Shown here: in pieces, positions 1 through 9,754 of the stretch | How the letters are laid out: each line of letters starts with the position of its first letter | Numbering within the stretch: position 1 is the first letter of the stretch | From: Mesostigma viride | Lineage: Eukaryota > Streptophyta > Mesostigmatophyceae > Mesostigmatales > Mesostigmataceae | NCBI GenBank assembly: GCA_009746045.1 | Contig: RPFO01000078.1 | Coordinates: 124,001 to 188,000, forward strand | DNA length: 64,000 bases | Direction: 5' to 3' | Notes under the pieces: model-generated | Told to the model about the DNA's origin: nothing | What the model saw: the letters and a program-made list of their open reading frames with translations, nothing else | The model's database searches: none | Position numbers and translations under genes: made by a program

Positions 1-580
1 CATCCATCCATCCATCCATCCATCCATCCATCCATCCATCCATCCATCCATCCATCCATCCATCCATCCATCCATCCATCCATCCATCCATCCATCCATC
101 CATCCATCCATCCATCCATCCATCCATCCATCCATCCATCCATCCATCCATCCATCCATCCATCCATCCATCCATCCATCCATCCATCCATCCATCCATC
201 CATCCATCCATCCATCCATCCATCCATCCATCCATCCATCCATCCATCCATCCATCCATCCCGGCATCCATCCATCCATCCATCCATCCATCCATCCATC
301 CATCCATCCATCCATCCATCCATCCATCCATCCATCCTTCCATCCATCCATCCATCCATCCATCCATCCATCCATCCATCCATCCATCCATCCATCCATC
401 CATCCATCCATCCATCCGGCCATCCATCCATCCATCCATCCATCCATCCATCCATCCATCCATCCATCCATCCATCCATCCATCCATCCATCCATCCATC
501 CATCCATCCATCCATCCATCCATCCATCCATCCATCCATCCATCCATCCATCCATCCATCCATCCATCCATCCATCCATC
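1..580 (+). repeat. (CATC)n tetranucleotide array
   Basis: About 145 copies of CATC with three small interruptions (near 260, 338 and 416). It runs directly into the conserved 3' end of LINE family A at 581. Other copies of that LINE (for example 45003-45020) carry only three to five CATC units at the same place, so this array is best read as an expansion of a seed inside the LINE 3' untranslated region. The array continues beyond the left edge of the window. Confidence 0.95.
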
Positions 581-640
581 GGGGTTAATGCTCCGTGACC
601 GTCTCCAACGGGAGCACGAGTTGATTAATTCATAATAATT
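581..640 (+). mobile_element. 3' end of a LINE family A copy
   Basis: The segment begins GGGGTTAATGCTCC and contains the family's terminal stem-loop (TGCTCC pairing with GGAGCA), then a degenerate TTAA-type tail. The same terminal sequence occurs at 3390-3440, 19825-19885, 20620-20670 and 45018-45060. The coding part would lie left of the window. Confidence 0.8.
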
Positions 641-3359
641 TGATTAATAAATTTAAGCAATCAACTGTCCATGAAATTTGGATTAAAGCAATGAATGTGC
701 ACGCTCAAAAGGCATCACCTTGACCGAATTGCATGAAATGGTAATGATTTCATGTGGACACGCATTCACAATGAGCATAAACTGTCGATTATTTGTTGCA
801 AACTGAGGCGTCTCCTGAAGTACTAAAAATTGGCATGGGCACTGTAGATTCAGTGTGGGCCTCCCCACGAAAAGAAGTAGAAAAGGCCGGGCGTGGCGGC
901 AACGGGGTGCGAATTCTGGAAGTTACAGAACTTGTAGCCCGGCGGCACCGCCTCAAGCAGTCCGCAGGTAGTCCATAGGTAGTCTGGAAGATAGGGCTCG
1001 CGGCCTCGCGGCTGTTTAAGGGGACGGGACACCCCCGAATTTTTTGGCGCCAAAAAATTCGCGCCGGAACCGAAGGTCACAAATTTCACGTGCATGGTGC
1101 GCGCACCCCTTGCGGAAGTGGCCATGGCGACTGCGTTCAGGCGAAACTACCACAATAGGGCAAGCGAAATGCAAAAATTTTACTCGAATCTAAAAGACGA
1201 TGAGTTTATGATGTTAGTATGTGGCGGAAATCAGCTGGTTTACAATATCGCTGTTGTTTTTTTATGCCATCGGCATGGGGGGTAATCTGAATTTTTTGGT
1301 CGCGCGGAATGAAATAGAATTCATGATAGCGGCAGTAAAATCGCGGTTTTGGGGGTTGTTCTGACCGTGAAGCAGGCATTAATACCGGTAGCATCGAATT
1401 CTAAACCCAGCTGGTGGTTTTTGCCAGATTTTCGGCCATTATCGGTAAGTAATTGTTCAGACCTGCGCAGTGCGTGTCTGACCTGTCCATGGAAGAACGG
1501 CTGTTGTTGCGCGCCTGGGCGAGGGATTTACGAGGGCAAGGTACAGATGTGTCGCGAATGTTATCTGCTATCAGTGCTTTCTTCTATGAGCTCATCGTTC
1601 GAAGTTTTTTGCGTTCTTTTTGGGCAGTTTCCGCCAGCTAGCTCGCCGTCGCTTGCCGTTGTGTTGTCGAATACTGGCAGCTTTAGATTGTTTTCGTTGA
1701 TGTCGTGATCAGGGCCGCTTAAGTCGCAGCCTATAGCTCGTCGGGAAGGTATAAGGCATTTCATAAAACGTGTTGTGGCAAGGATGTTGTGCGTATGGAC
1801 GCTTCTTGTTGTGTGAGAGTGACGCACCCTCTCTTCGCAGGCCGCAGCGGCATCACAGCACTCATGCGCTGAAGGGCCGCCAATTGTTTATTTGCATTTT
1901 ATCGTGCAGGGATGGAAGTGTTATAGTGATGATGATGTTGGAGATATTGCATTTGTGTGACTGCATGTAGATAGCAGGCACCATTGGTTGTTTGAGCTTT
2001 CCTTTGTTATGATGATGTGATAAGACTACAATGTGCTGAGCCAACCATGGTTGACATGCATGACTGCATGCAAGCTATATATACCATGTTCCTACTTGGT
2101 TCCTTGCCCTCCATAGTCCCAGTTTGTCATCCATGCTGGGGAGGACAGTTTAGGAGGTGTTGTTGTGTTGATTAGCTTGGTAGGCATCAACCTTACACTC
2201 TAACCTGGGAGAAACATAGGAAATGCTGCTTAGGCATGTTAGGGCTACCATCGTCAAGGCTATGCACATATTTACAAGGCTGGCCATGCTCGAGGGACGA
2301 TGAAGACGTATGAGGTGCGTGGCCACCCCTTTGTACTTCATAACATATTCAGCATGGATTTGGTGCATGTTGGATGGCATATGAAGTGGCATTGTGGTGT
2401 TACTAACTTACTGAGTGGTTCTTAGCGCCTTGTCAGGTGGTCATATAGGAAACCCATCAACTTGAGTAGTTCTTGTCACAATGACCCCCCACATTGAGCA
2501 TGCGTTGCCGTCAGCGTGCAAGAGTTAATTATGTGTGCTTTGGTCAGTTTGCAGATGTCTTTGATGAAGAAGGAGGTGCTAGTGTGGCTAAATGGTTACT
2601 CTAATTTCCTTGTAGCGTCTACATGGGTGGCCGTCTTGGAATGGTTGTAACTTGGGCAGTTCTTGTCAGAATGTCGTCAAACCTTGAACATAGGAGGTAC
2701 CATATGTGCAGAGGATGGTAGTGTGTGGTTTGGCCAGTTTTCACGTGGCTTGGATGAATAAAGGGGTGTTAGTGTGGTTAAATACTGGCTAAAACCTCCC
2801 TTAGCTTCGTCATTGGTGACAACCTAAGAACGTTAATAACTGGAGCTGTGGTGGTCAGAATGACCTGAAATTTTGGGGCTGCATGTCCCCCCCTCTCTAG
2901 TATTTGGGAATATATGGTATGGCAACATTTGAAGTGTTTATGATTTGATTTATTTTTTTTCATTAAAAAAGGACCCTTTTTGCGGGAAAATTAATAACTG
3001 GTGCATCCATGCTTATGTATTGGTCCCAATTAGACAGACTTTCTCAAAAGTGGGGGAACTATGCGGGAATATGTGATTTGGTCCCAATATGTTTGCCCAT
3101 TGTCCTAGGAAAAATGTGACTAAAATAGCGTCTTTTTCTATTTTTAGCGCGTAACCGGTGTATGGTGGGGGCTAGTACCACCCCCAAGTGGCTGGAAAAT
3201 TTTTTTAAAATCATATTTATGGTCCCCAATCATCATTGGATTTTTAGCACATGCATAGGTATGGTTTCCAGAAAAGTGCCCTTTAGGGGTGTCCCCTCCC
3301 ATAATTGTAACATATCGCCGTTGGGAGTACACGTAGCACATATCCCTGAGAAGGGGCAT
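641..3359. other. Non-repetitive region, no confident gene
   Basis: About 2.7 kb between two LINE insertions with only short ORFs. The one stretch worth noting is a perfect 24-base palindrome (1037-1060) followed by a short open frame on the plus strand from 1130 that ends near a GTATGT donor-like site at 1218, and a second open stretch around 1490-1545. These could be exons of a host gene, but I recognise no domain and cannot connect them convincingly. Confidence 0.3.
1037..1060. promoter_or_regulatory. Perfect palindrome resembling a double E2F site
   Basis: The core TTTTTTGGCGCCAAAAAA is a perfect dyad. E2F/DP factors of plants and algae bind TTTSSCGC-type sites, and this palindrome presents that site on both strands. 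It lies 34-93 bases upstream of two ATGs on the plus strand (1094, 1130). Function is inferred from sequence only. Confidence 0.35.
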
Positions 3360-3559
3360 GTGCATGGCTTTTAATTAATTAATTAATTAATTAGACTCGT
3401 GCTCCCGTTGGGGAGTCACGGAGCATTAACCCCGATGAATGGATGGATGGGTGCACACATTCCTACCGGTCTAATCTATCTACACTACATACTGCATCTA
3501 TCTAACAACATTCTAACTACATCATCTATCTAGGCAGCCGCACGCTGCCCTAGGGGGAG

Positions 3560-4774
3560 CTATCTAGCGTGCCTCCCGCGGGATTGCACACGCGGGCGCT
3601 TCCCCACTGGGGGGGGCTCGTTGTCCTCTATGACCTGGGCCCACTTGGCCTTGTCCATCATCTTCTTCCAAATCACGGAGAGGCCTAGGCCCCCCATGTC
3701 CTCTACTAGCTGTTCTTTGAAGGTGCGGGCCTTGCGGCGTCTAACATCACTGGGCCCAGCCCACGTCAGGAGGTGCCGGCCAGGCTGGGCTGGTCGCAGT
3801 CCTGCGGGGGGGCCACGTGAGGTGTCTACCTGATTGGTGCGAGCTAGGTGCCCTACTAGCTGCAGGCGGCGTTGCTTAATTGTGCTGGTGATATAGGGCA
3901 TGCCCTGGTACAGGTCCTCATTGCGGACATGAGCAGCATATCCTACTCTGAAAATGGAACGCAGCATGCTGGTGACCGCGCCGTCCAGCTTGCGGGCCAG
4001 GTCGGCGGTGAGGGTCCACGTCTCGGCGCCATACGTGAGAACAGGAAGGACGAGGACCTTGAACAGGTCCTGTTTCTCGATCTTGCCCAGGGGCTTGCGC
4101 CATAGGGCCCGGTACTGGCGTAAAGCGTGCCAGGCGAGGGAGATGCGGTGGTCCACATCCACCTAGCAGCTAGGGAGCAGGCTGCCCAGCAGCTTAACGC
4201 GGTCCCGATACAGGACTCGAGAGCCGTCTAGGAGATAGAGGGGCGGCGCTGAGGTGGTGAGCCCAACCGCCAGGGCCTCTGTCTTCTTGCTGACCTCAAG
4301 CCCCACTGCACGGGCCTCGAGAGCCAGGCAGTCAAGCCATGTCTGCACGTGCTCAGTGTCCTCAAAGAGGGTGGTGTCGTCTGCGTAAATGATGTCTGCC
4401 AGCCGAATCTCCGTGTCCGCACCGCCATGCCAGAATTTGTTAGCAACCTGCACTCCTGGTTCCCTGCCCACGATGCGGGCAAATCGCTTGCGCGCCTGAA
4501 TCATTACGTATTCGACAACAATAATGAACAGGTAGGGCGACAGCACGCAGCCCTGCCACACACCCTTCTGTAAAGGGCATGGGGGCGTGGTCCCGTAAGA
4601 AGTGCGCACCGAAGTGGTGGACCCTTCATACAGGTTGCGGATGACAGCAATCAGGGGGCGGGGGATCCGGAACAACTCGAGGATGTCCCAAAGCGCATTT
4701 AATACATTCTGGGCTACTTCCTGCAAGGGTAGGGTGTAAACAACACCTGCTCTAGGCCCTAGAGCCGTGCACAA
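3560..4774 (-). pseudogene. LINE A reverse transcriptase (partial, one in-frame stop)
   Basis: The translated minus strand shows reverse transcriptase motifs in order: GVWQGCVLSPYLF (motif B) and IIYADDTTLF (motif C, YADD), then a thumb/connection region with YGAETWTLT and a C-terminal RRLQLVGHLART block typical of LINE ORF2 C-termini. The frame is interrupted once by TAG at 4163-4165. The copy at 43.2 kb has GAG (Glu) there, so this is a point nonsense mutation. The N-terminal reverse transcriptase and any endonuclease are missing through 5' truncation. Confidence 0.85.
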
Positions 4775-4859
4775 ATTAAACCTGCTCTAGGCCCTAGAGC
4801 CGTGCACAAATTAAATACACCTGCACCACTATCTATTCCAGCACCTAAGGTGCGGACAT

Positions 4860-4967
4860 TAATTAATTAATTAATTAATTAATTAATTAATTAATTAATT
4901 AATTAATTAATTAATTAATTAATTAATTAATTAATTAATTAATTAATTAATTAATTAATTAATTAAT
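4860..4967. repeat. (TTAA)n tail of LINE B
   Basis: About 27 uninterrupted TTAA units. Position between the target-site duplication and the LINE B hairpin shows it is the element's 3' tail, either made long at insertion or expanded later. Confidence 0.95.
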
Positions 4968-5187
4968 AGACACGTGACTGCGTCACGTGAGCTAGCATAA
5001 GCTAGTCCTCAGTGGGAGGGGAACATGGGATGGAATGGATGGCGGTAAGCTATCTAGGTCCTAGTTACAGGGGTGTGGGCACCGCGGCCCGAATCGCTAT
5101 GAATGCCATACGCGGTCACACGCGGAGCCCCCACAGACTTGGGGGTGGTCTCCTTCATCACTACTTGCCATCTATCCTTGCGTACCA
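4860..5187 (-). mobile_element. LINE family B copy, 5'-truncated
   Basis: Flanked by a 13-bp direct repeat AAGGTGCGGACAT at 4847-4859 and 5188-5200, as expected for target-primed insertion. The 3' end is a perfect hairpin (CACGTGAC, 3-base loop, GTCACGTG) followed by a very long TTAA tail. A related 3' end occurs at 20330-20360. No coding sequence survives. Confidence 0.7.
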
Positions 5188-5244
5188 AGGTGCGGACATA
5201 GGGTGGAAGATCATCATGGCTAAACAATGGCCAGTGCATGGCTT

Positions 5245-5915
5245 CTCAGCAGAGAGTAGCTCTCTGCATAGGCAGAGCTTGGCTAAATTCTTAATGCATC
5301 ATCCGTGGTGAGTCCCATTATAGGCGCACATGCGCATAGGCGTGAGCCACGTGCTAGGCTAAGCCTGACTAATCTACACAACTGCTATATATTCCCTAGA
5401 CTGGGGTTGCTGGGGTGGCAGGGGGCGCCTGCCAGGGCTTGTGGTCGACCGGTGGATCGATGAACGCCCCCCTCCAGTATACCGCTTCCCCCCCTGCGCT
5501 CTGCCGGAGCATGGAGGCAGGTCGGCCATAGCTCCGGTCACTGCTGTTGCTGTGCCAGGGTCAAGTCATCGTCCAACGTGTAGGAAGCCCCCGAGAGCTT
5601 CTTGCTGCATTTAAGAAACAACAGCTTATCCGCCATGTACATACTTAAAGGCGAGGAGCAGGGGAGCTGTGCATGCCAGCCTTGCCCCGCGCGCGGGGAA
5701 GGCGGACAGCCGACATCCGCAGCTCACCATTGAGTTGCATGGGGGTAAGAATGTCGCGCTTAAACGCTATATTCTGATTTGGCACGCCGCAAAGGTGAAA
5801 ACCATTTGCGTTCAGTGCCGGTCTGCGGAAAACGCGATCTGCAAATGAATCCAGGCCGGAATCGAAATGGGGACCTCTCGCACCAACTCTTGCTGACATA
5901 TCTAAGACGGACACG
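5245..5915. other. Unassigned sequence
   Basis: About 670 bases right of the LINE A insertion. I see no gene, RNA or repeat that I can support. Confidence 0.3.
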
Positions 5916-6366
5916 CTATATGGCAAGAGAATTCCGGCGAGTCCTCACCTGCCGGCTGGTCGAAGTGCTATTGACGATGACATTGCGCGCTTGGTGTTGT
6001 CGGCCTCCTCGCGGAGGTCGAGCGTTTGTTGCTTCAGCTGTGCCGCGATGGTGGAGGCGGTGGAGGTGGTGTGGTGCTTCAGCATGTCCGCCCAGGTCTG
6101 GGTGGGAGGAGCATCGTCGGCTGAGCCAGCAGGTGCTGGCCGGGCGGCAATTAACGGGCGGCAATGTCCTTCACCACCTGGGTGGTGAGGCCTGCGGTGT
6201 TTTGCAGGCACTCGATGGCGGTGGCGTTGTCCCAGAGGCGCTTGTCGATGTCACGGAGCTGGGCGGTGATGGCGTCGGTGGCTTTGGAGGTGGTGGTGGC
6301 GGTGGAGGAAAGGTGAGGGAGCTCAGCAGCCAGCCATGCTGCCCATTGCTGCCACATCTGCGGCAA
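5916..6366 (-). pseudogene. LINE ORF1-like (gag-like) coiled-coil fragment
   Basis: On the minus strand two overlapping frames join into one amphipathic helical sequence if a single base is added near 6165. It contains LWDNATAIECLQNTAG, then a Pro/Ala linker, then TIAAQLKQQTLDLREEADNT. Heptad-like spacing and the lack of any enzyme motif resemble the coiled-coil ORF1 of L1-type LINEs. No partner ORF2 is adjacent, so it is likely a fragment. A host coiled-coil exon is the alternative. Confidence 0.35.
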
Positions 6367-6439
6367 GGGGGGTCACGTGCTGTGCACATGTGCAAGAAGC
6401 TCCGTGAGGATGCATGGAGCGAAATGTGGCTTCGGTGAG

Positions 6440-7580
6440 GGCGGTGGGGGCGCGGAGGGCGGGAGATCCCAGATCTCGGCCTCGCCGGTGCGCCCGAGGA
6501 GGGAGCAGAGAGCGATGAGCTGAAGGCGGGGGCAAGGGGTAACGTGAAGAAAGCCCGCAAATAAAGCGTATCCAAATTACGGGGAACCTCTTACAAAATT
6601 TTCATTTTTCACCTAGCTACGACTTAATTTTTGAGATCTGAGAGCTTGAGAATCGGGGACGATCAAATGGGTGAAAAAATGCAAAGGGAGCTGGCGAGGA
6701 GGCGTTGCTCGACTATGTATGTACCGGAGTATGGCCATCCCGGGGACCGTGCATGGGTGCACGTACTCAAAGTACGTCTCACGACCGGCCTATAGGCCGT
6801 GGAGCATCAACAAGTCCTTGCAACATCACCTAATAGCTGTTTTAATTTTGTAATGGTAGCGTGATCATATACATTACACACATTCTTTCGGACCCGTCAA
6901 ATATGTGTAGTACACATGTTCAGTCCAGTTCATGTCATCATAAACATAAATTGTTTCATTAATAGCTTAAGTTTGAACCACACAACCATCAAAATGACGG
7001 TCAAAGTGAGTGGTACAAAACTTTGAATTCTTTCTACTCTATGAAAATTAGATTGGCACTACAGCATGATTATTCTGATTGAACTACAGCATGATTATGG
7101 TTGCCGGATCCCCCCAATGACAACAATGCCGTCTTTCAGTTTCAGCCCGAAAGAAATGTCCACAAATACATGGACACACAAGCACACTACTGTGACAACG
7201 CTTAAAAGAAAGTCATGTGGCAAGCAAGCCTCTACACCTGAACTACTGATCATATCCCATGATATCCCATGGATGCATGGAACAGCTCCATGTACAGTGG
7301 CATTAAATATCTAACCGCTGGCACAACGTTTACAACGCCCAACAGGGTCGCTTTTTTTGAATCACCTGCCTGGCATGGCCCATCAGGCTGAGTCCGCCGT
7401 TGCTGGCAGTTCCACCCGGAAAAGTATCAACAGATTCTGGATGACTGCGCCCGTCGCAGAGCATAACCCAGGTGCCTGGGTTGTTATAAAAACACAAGTA
7501 TGGTTTACAAAGGGTCAGTGCGCTCCACGTTTAGAATGGAGTGGTAACACGCTGGCCCCCAATCTGAAACGGTGTTCCCT
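6440..7580. other. Unassigned and 3' flank of the carbonic anhydrase gene
   Basis: AT-richer sequence with no convincing coding frame. The part next to 7581 is probably the 3' untranslated region of the carbonic anhydrase gene on the minus strand. A direct repeat CTACAGCATGATTAT occurs at about 7060 and 7085. Confidence 0.3.
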
Positions 7581-9358
7581 TTACGCGATGGGGTGGGACT
7601 TGAACGCCTTCTCGCGGTCAGACAGCGCCATGTTCAGCATCTGCTTTGCCTGGCTGATGATGCAGAAGAGGACAAGCGCAACCGCCAGCAGCGACAGCAC
7701 GATGGCAATGCAGGCAATGGCCAGGCCAGCCACCGCCACGCTGGAGGGTTCGCCATTGTCACTGGCACCGTCCGCATTCCCGCCACCGATGATAATGTCT
7801 GGGGTGTCGTTCGTGTCACAGGGGGTGGGTGCCGGCGCGGAGGGGTAGTCGGTACCCTTGTGGACCCACACGTTGCGGAAGTTGAGGGGCATCGGCGGGC
7901 GGTTGTTGGAGGCACCGGTCTTCCCGAGGGCGAGGTAGAGCACCTGCTGCAGGTCCTGGATCTGCTTGGGCGAGATGGGCACGGAGCGGTGCATCACGTG
8001 CCACGAGACGATCTCGGAGCAAGGGGGGGTGGTCAGGCTGCCCTCGTAGTGGTAGTAGGTGCTGTCCTCGGTAATGATGCGGCCAAAGTCAGTGTGGTAG
8101 AAGTCGGGGTCCTGGTTGAACAACTGCTTGCAGGGCGCAACCGAGGTGTTGCAGCTGGTCTGGTTGGCCAGCTGCATGGCCATGTCGATCATAGGCGGCA
8201 GGAAGGTGTTGTCGACCGTGGTGCTGTAGTGGAAGTTGATGCCCTGCAGGGTGGCAGCCAGGGAGTAGGGGCAACCATGCAAAGGAAAAGCAGCCATAAT
8301 CAGTTTATGGGCGGCCGAATAGAGTAAGGTGTACCAGGATAGATGAAGTTTTACAGTATGCATGCAGTGCAGACCAAACACCTGTCGCCAACTCTCCAGC
8401 TCGCGGCTGTGCGTTACGTTACAACGACAGCAGCTTCATTGATCCGGCTACACCGTCCGCATTGTTAATTTTTATTCGGTTCAGCCGGAAGGCCCTTCGG
8501 AATTAGACAATATTGTTTTATTGGTTGCAAGTGCTACTGTGCCTGCCTAATTAATTAATTATTAGTTTGTTTGGTTGGTTACCGAACAACCGTTGAACTG
8601 GCTGCGCAATTTAATTTTTCTTTGTTTGTTTGGTGTAACCCAGCAGGCAGCACTGTTGTTACTGCCAGTAAGCGCATATTTGTCAGCAGAAGATTTAATG
8701 CTTCTTTGTTTTTCACCGCTAAAGCAGCGCTTTAGGCAGTCAAAGAATATTTCTTTACGCTTTCTTTGTTTGCTTGGTAGCTGGAAAGACCAAAGGGAAG
8801 TACACTCGGAGTTAATATTAACAATGCGGACGGTGTACGTGATAAACTCCATGCAAATGAATCGCGCGCCACCGGTTGGATGGAGCGAGTCCGTGATATG
8901 GCACAATGCGGAGCACTTACAATAACTGCGGCCTTGTTGCCGGCCTCGTTCAAGTGGACGAAGTGCGCCTCCAGTGGGTGCAGAACGCCGTTGACGCTGT
9001 GCTCGCTTGGGGAGTGGACGTGGAACTGCTTCAGGTAGAAAACCTCGCCGCTGTTATGAATCATCTTGGACTTAGAGGCGGCATCGACGCTCAGGTCGTA
9101 CTGGATGTTGTGGTCGCTGACCTTCAGGTAGCCTGACGCATCGGGTTGCCAGTCGGTCTGCAGCCTGCGGATCACGCCCTCCCCATCCTTGGTGTCCTTG
9201 GTGACGATGTCGATTGGGCTTTGCCTGACGCCAGACGCGCACGCGCCCGTGTTCCAGTTCACAGCGTATGGGTAATCACCTTCAAAACCGCCAGCGTGCA
9301 CGCCAGCGGCGAGAAGCAGCACCAGGAAAGGGGTGAAGACGAGCCAAGTGGAAGCCAT
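7581..9358 (-). CDS. Alpha-type carbonic anhydrase, secreted/membrane-anchored
   Basis: Reversible hydration of CO2 at the cell surface or in an endomembrane lumen. Two minus-strand exons, 9358-8921 and 8243-7581, joined in phase 0 across an intron with GTAAGT and CTGCAG borders; the product is 366 aa. Residues 1-23 form a signal peptide. RQSPIDI near residue 45 is the alpha-family N-terminal signature. Zinc ligands are His113 and His115 in QFHVHSPSEH and His132 in LEAHFVH. Exon 2 supplies GSLTTPPCSE, the conserved active-site loop. Near the C-terminus a hydrophobic stretch beginning VAVAGLAIACIAIVL predicts a single membrane span with a short cytosolic tail. The splice join restores the expected VIGINF strand, which supports the exon borders. 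The gene appears intact, unlike most ORFs around it. Confidence 0.9.
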
Positions 9359-9490
9359 TGTGACCTGTAATCAGTCCAGGTACTGTGGCAATGCTGTAGC
9401 GGGAGAGTAACTTGGTTGAATCCCACGTGCGCCGCGGAGAGTGCGCGTGATTACGCGCGCGGCATTGGAACTAATGGTAGGCATCCCTGC

Positions 9491-9500
9491 GTTTTTATAC
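9491..9500 (-). promoter_or_regulatory. TATA box of the carbonic anhydrase gene
   Basis: GTATAAAAAC on the minus strand, 133 bases upstream of the ATG at 9358, which leaves room for a roughly 100-base 5' leader. Confidence 0.55.
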
Positions 9501-9605
9501 ATGAGGTGCATGCTCCCTTCAAACGATTGAATGGCCACGGATCAAGCTGGACTGATTGAATGGCTAGGAAGCGTTTCATCGACAGAAAGCTTCCGTGGTT
9601 GCACT

Positions 9606-9716
9606 CTAGCACGGGTAGAATGTCGTTTTACAAAAACGTCTGTCAGGACGTCACAACAACAACAACAACAACAACAACAACGGGTAGAATGTCGTTTTAC
9701 AAAAACGTCTGTCAGG
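9606..9716. repeat. 40-bp direct repeat flanking a (CAA)n run
   Basis: GGGTAGAATGTCGTTTTACA and the following 20 bases occur twice, separated by about nine CAA units (9654-9680). A similar CAA run sits between partially repeated sequences near 17.43 kb. Confidence 0.8.
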
Positions 9717-9754
9717 AGCATGTAATCTCCATGTCTTTACTTACGTTACCCTGA

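Larger units (their letters stand above)
3371..5233 (-). mobile_element. LINE family A copy, 5'-truncated, with nested LINE B
   Basis: A minus-strand non-LTR retrotransposon bounded by an 11-bp target-site duplication, GTGCATGGCTT, at 3360-3370 and 5234-5244. From its 3' end it has a TTAA tail (3371-3393), the terminal stem-loop, a short ATCC stretch, the 3' untranslated region and a reverse transcriptase ORF. LINE B was inserted into its 5' part (4860-5187). A 34-35 bp stretch at about 4743-4816 is tandemly duplicated. The low-complexity tail and the C-terminal region suggest an RTE-like clade, but clade assignment is tentative. Confidence 0.8.
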
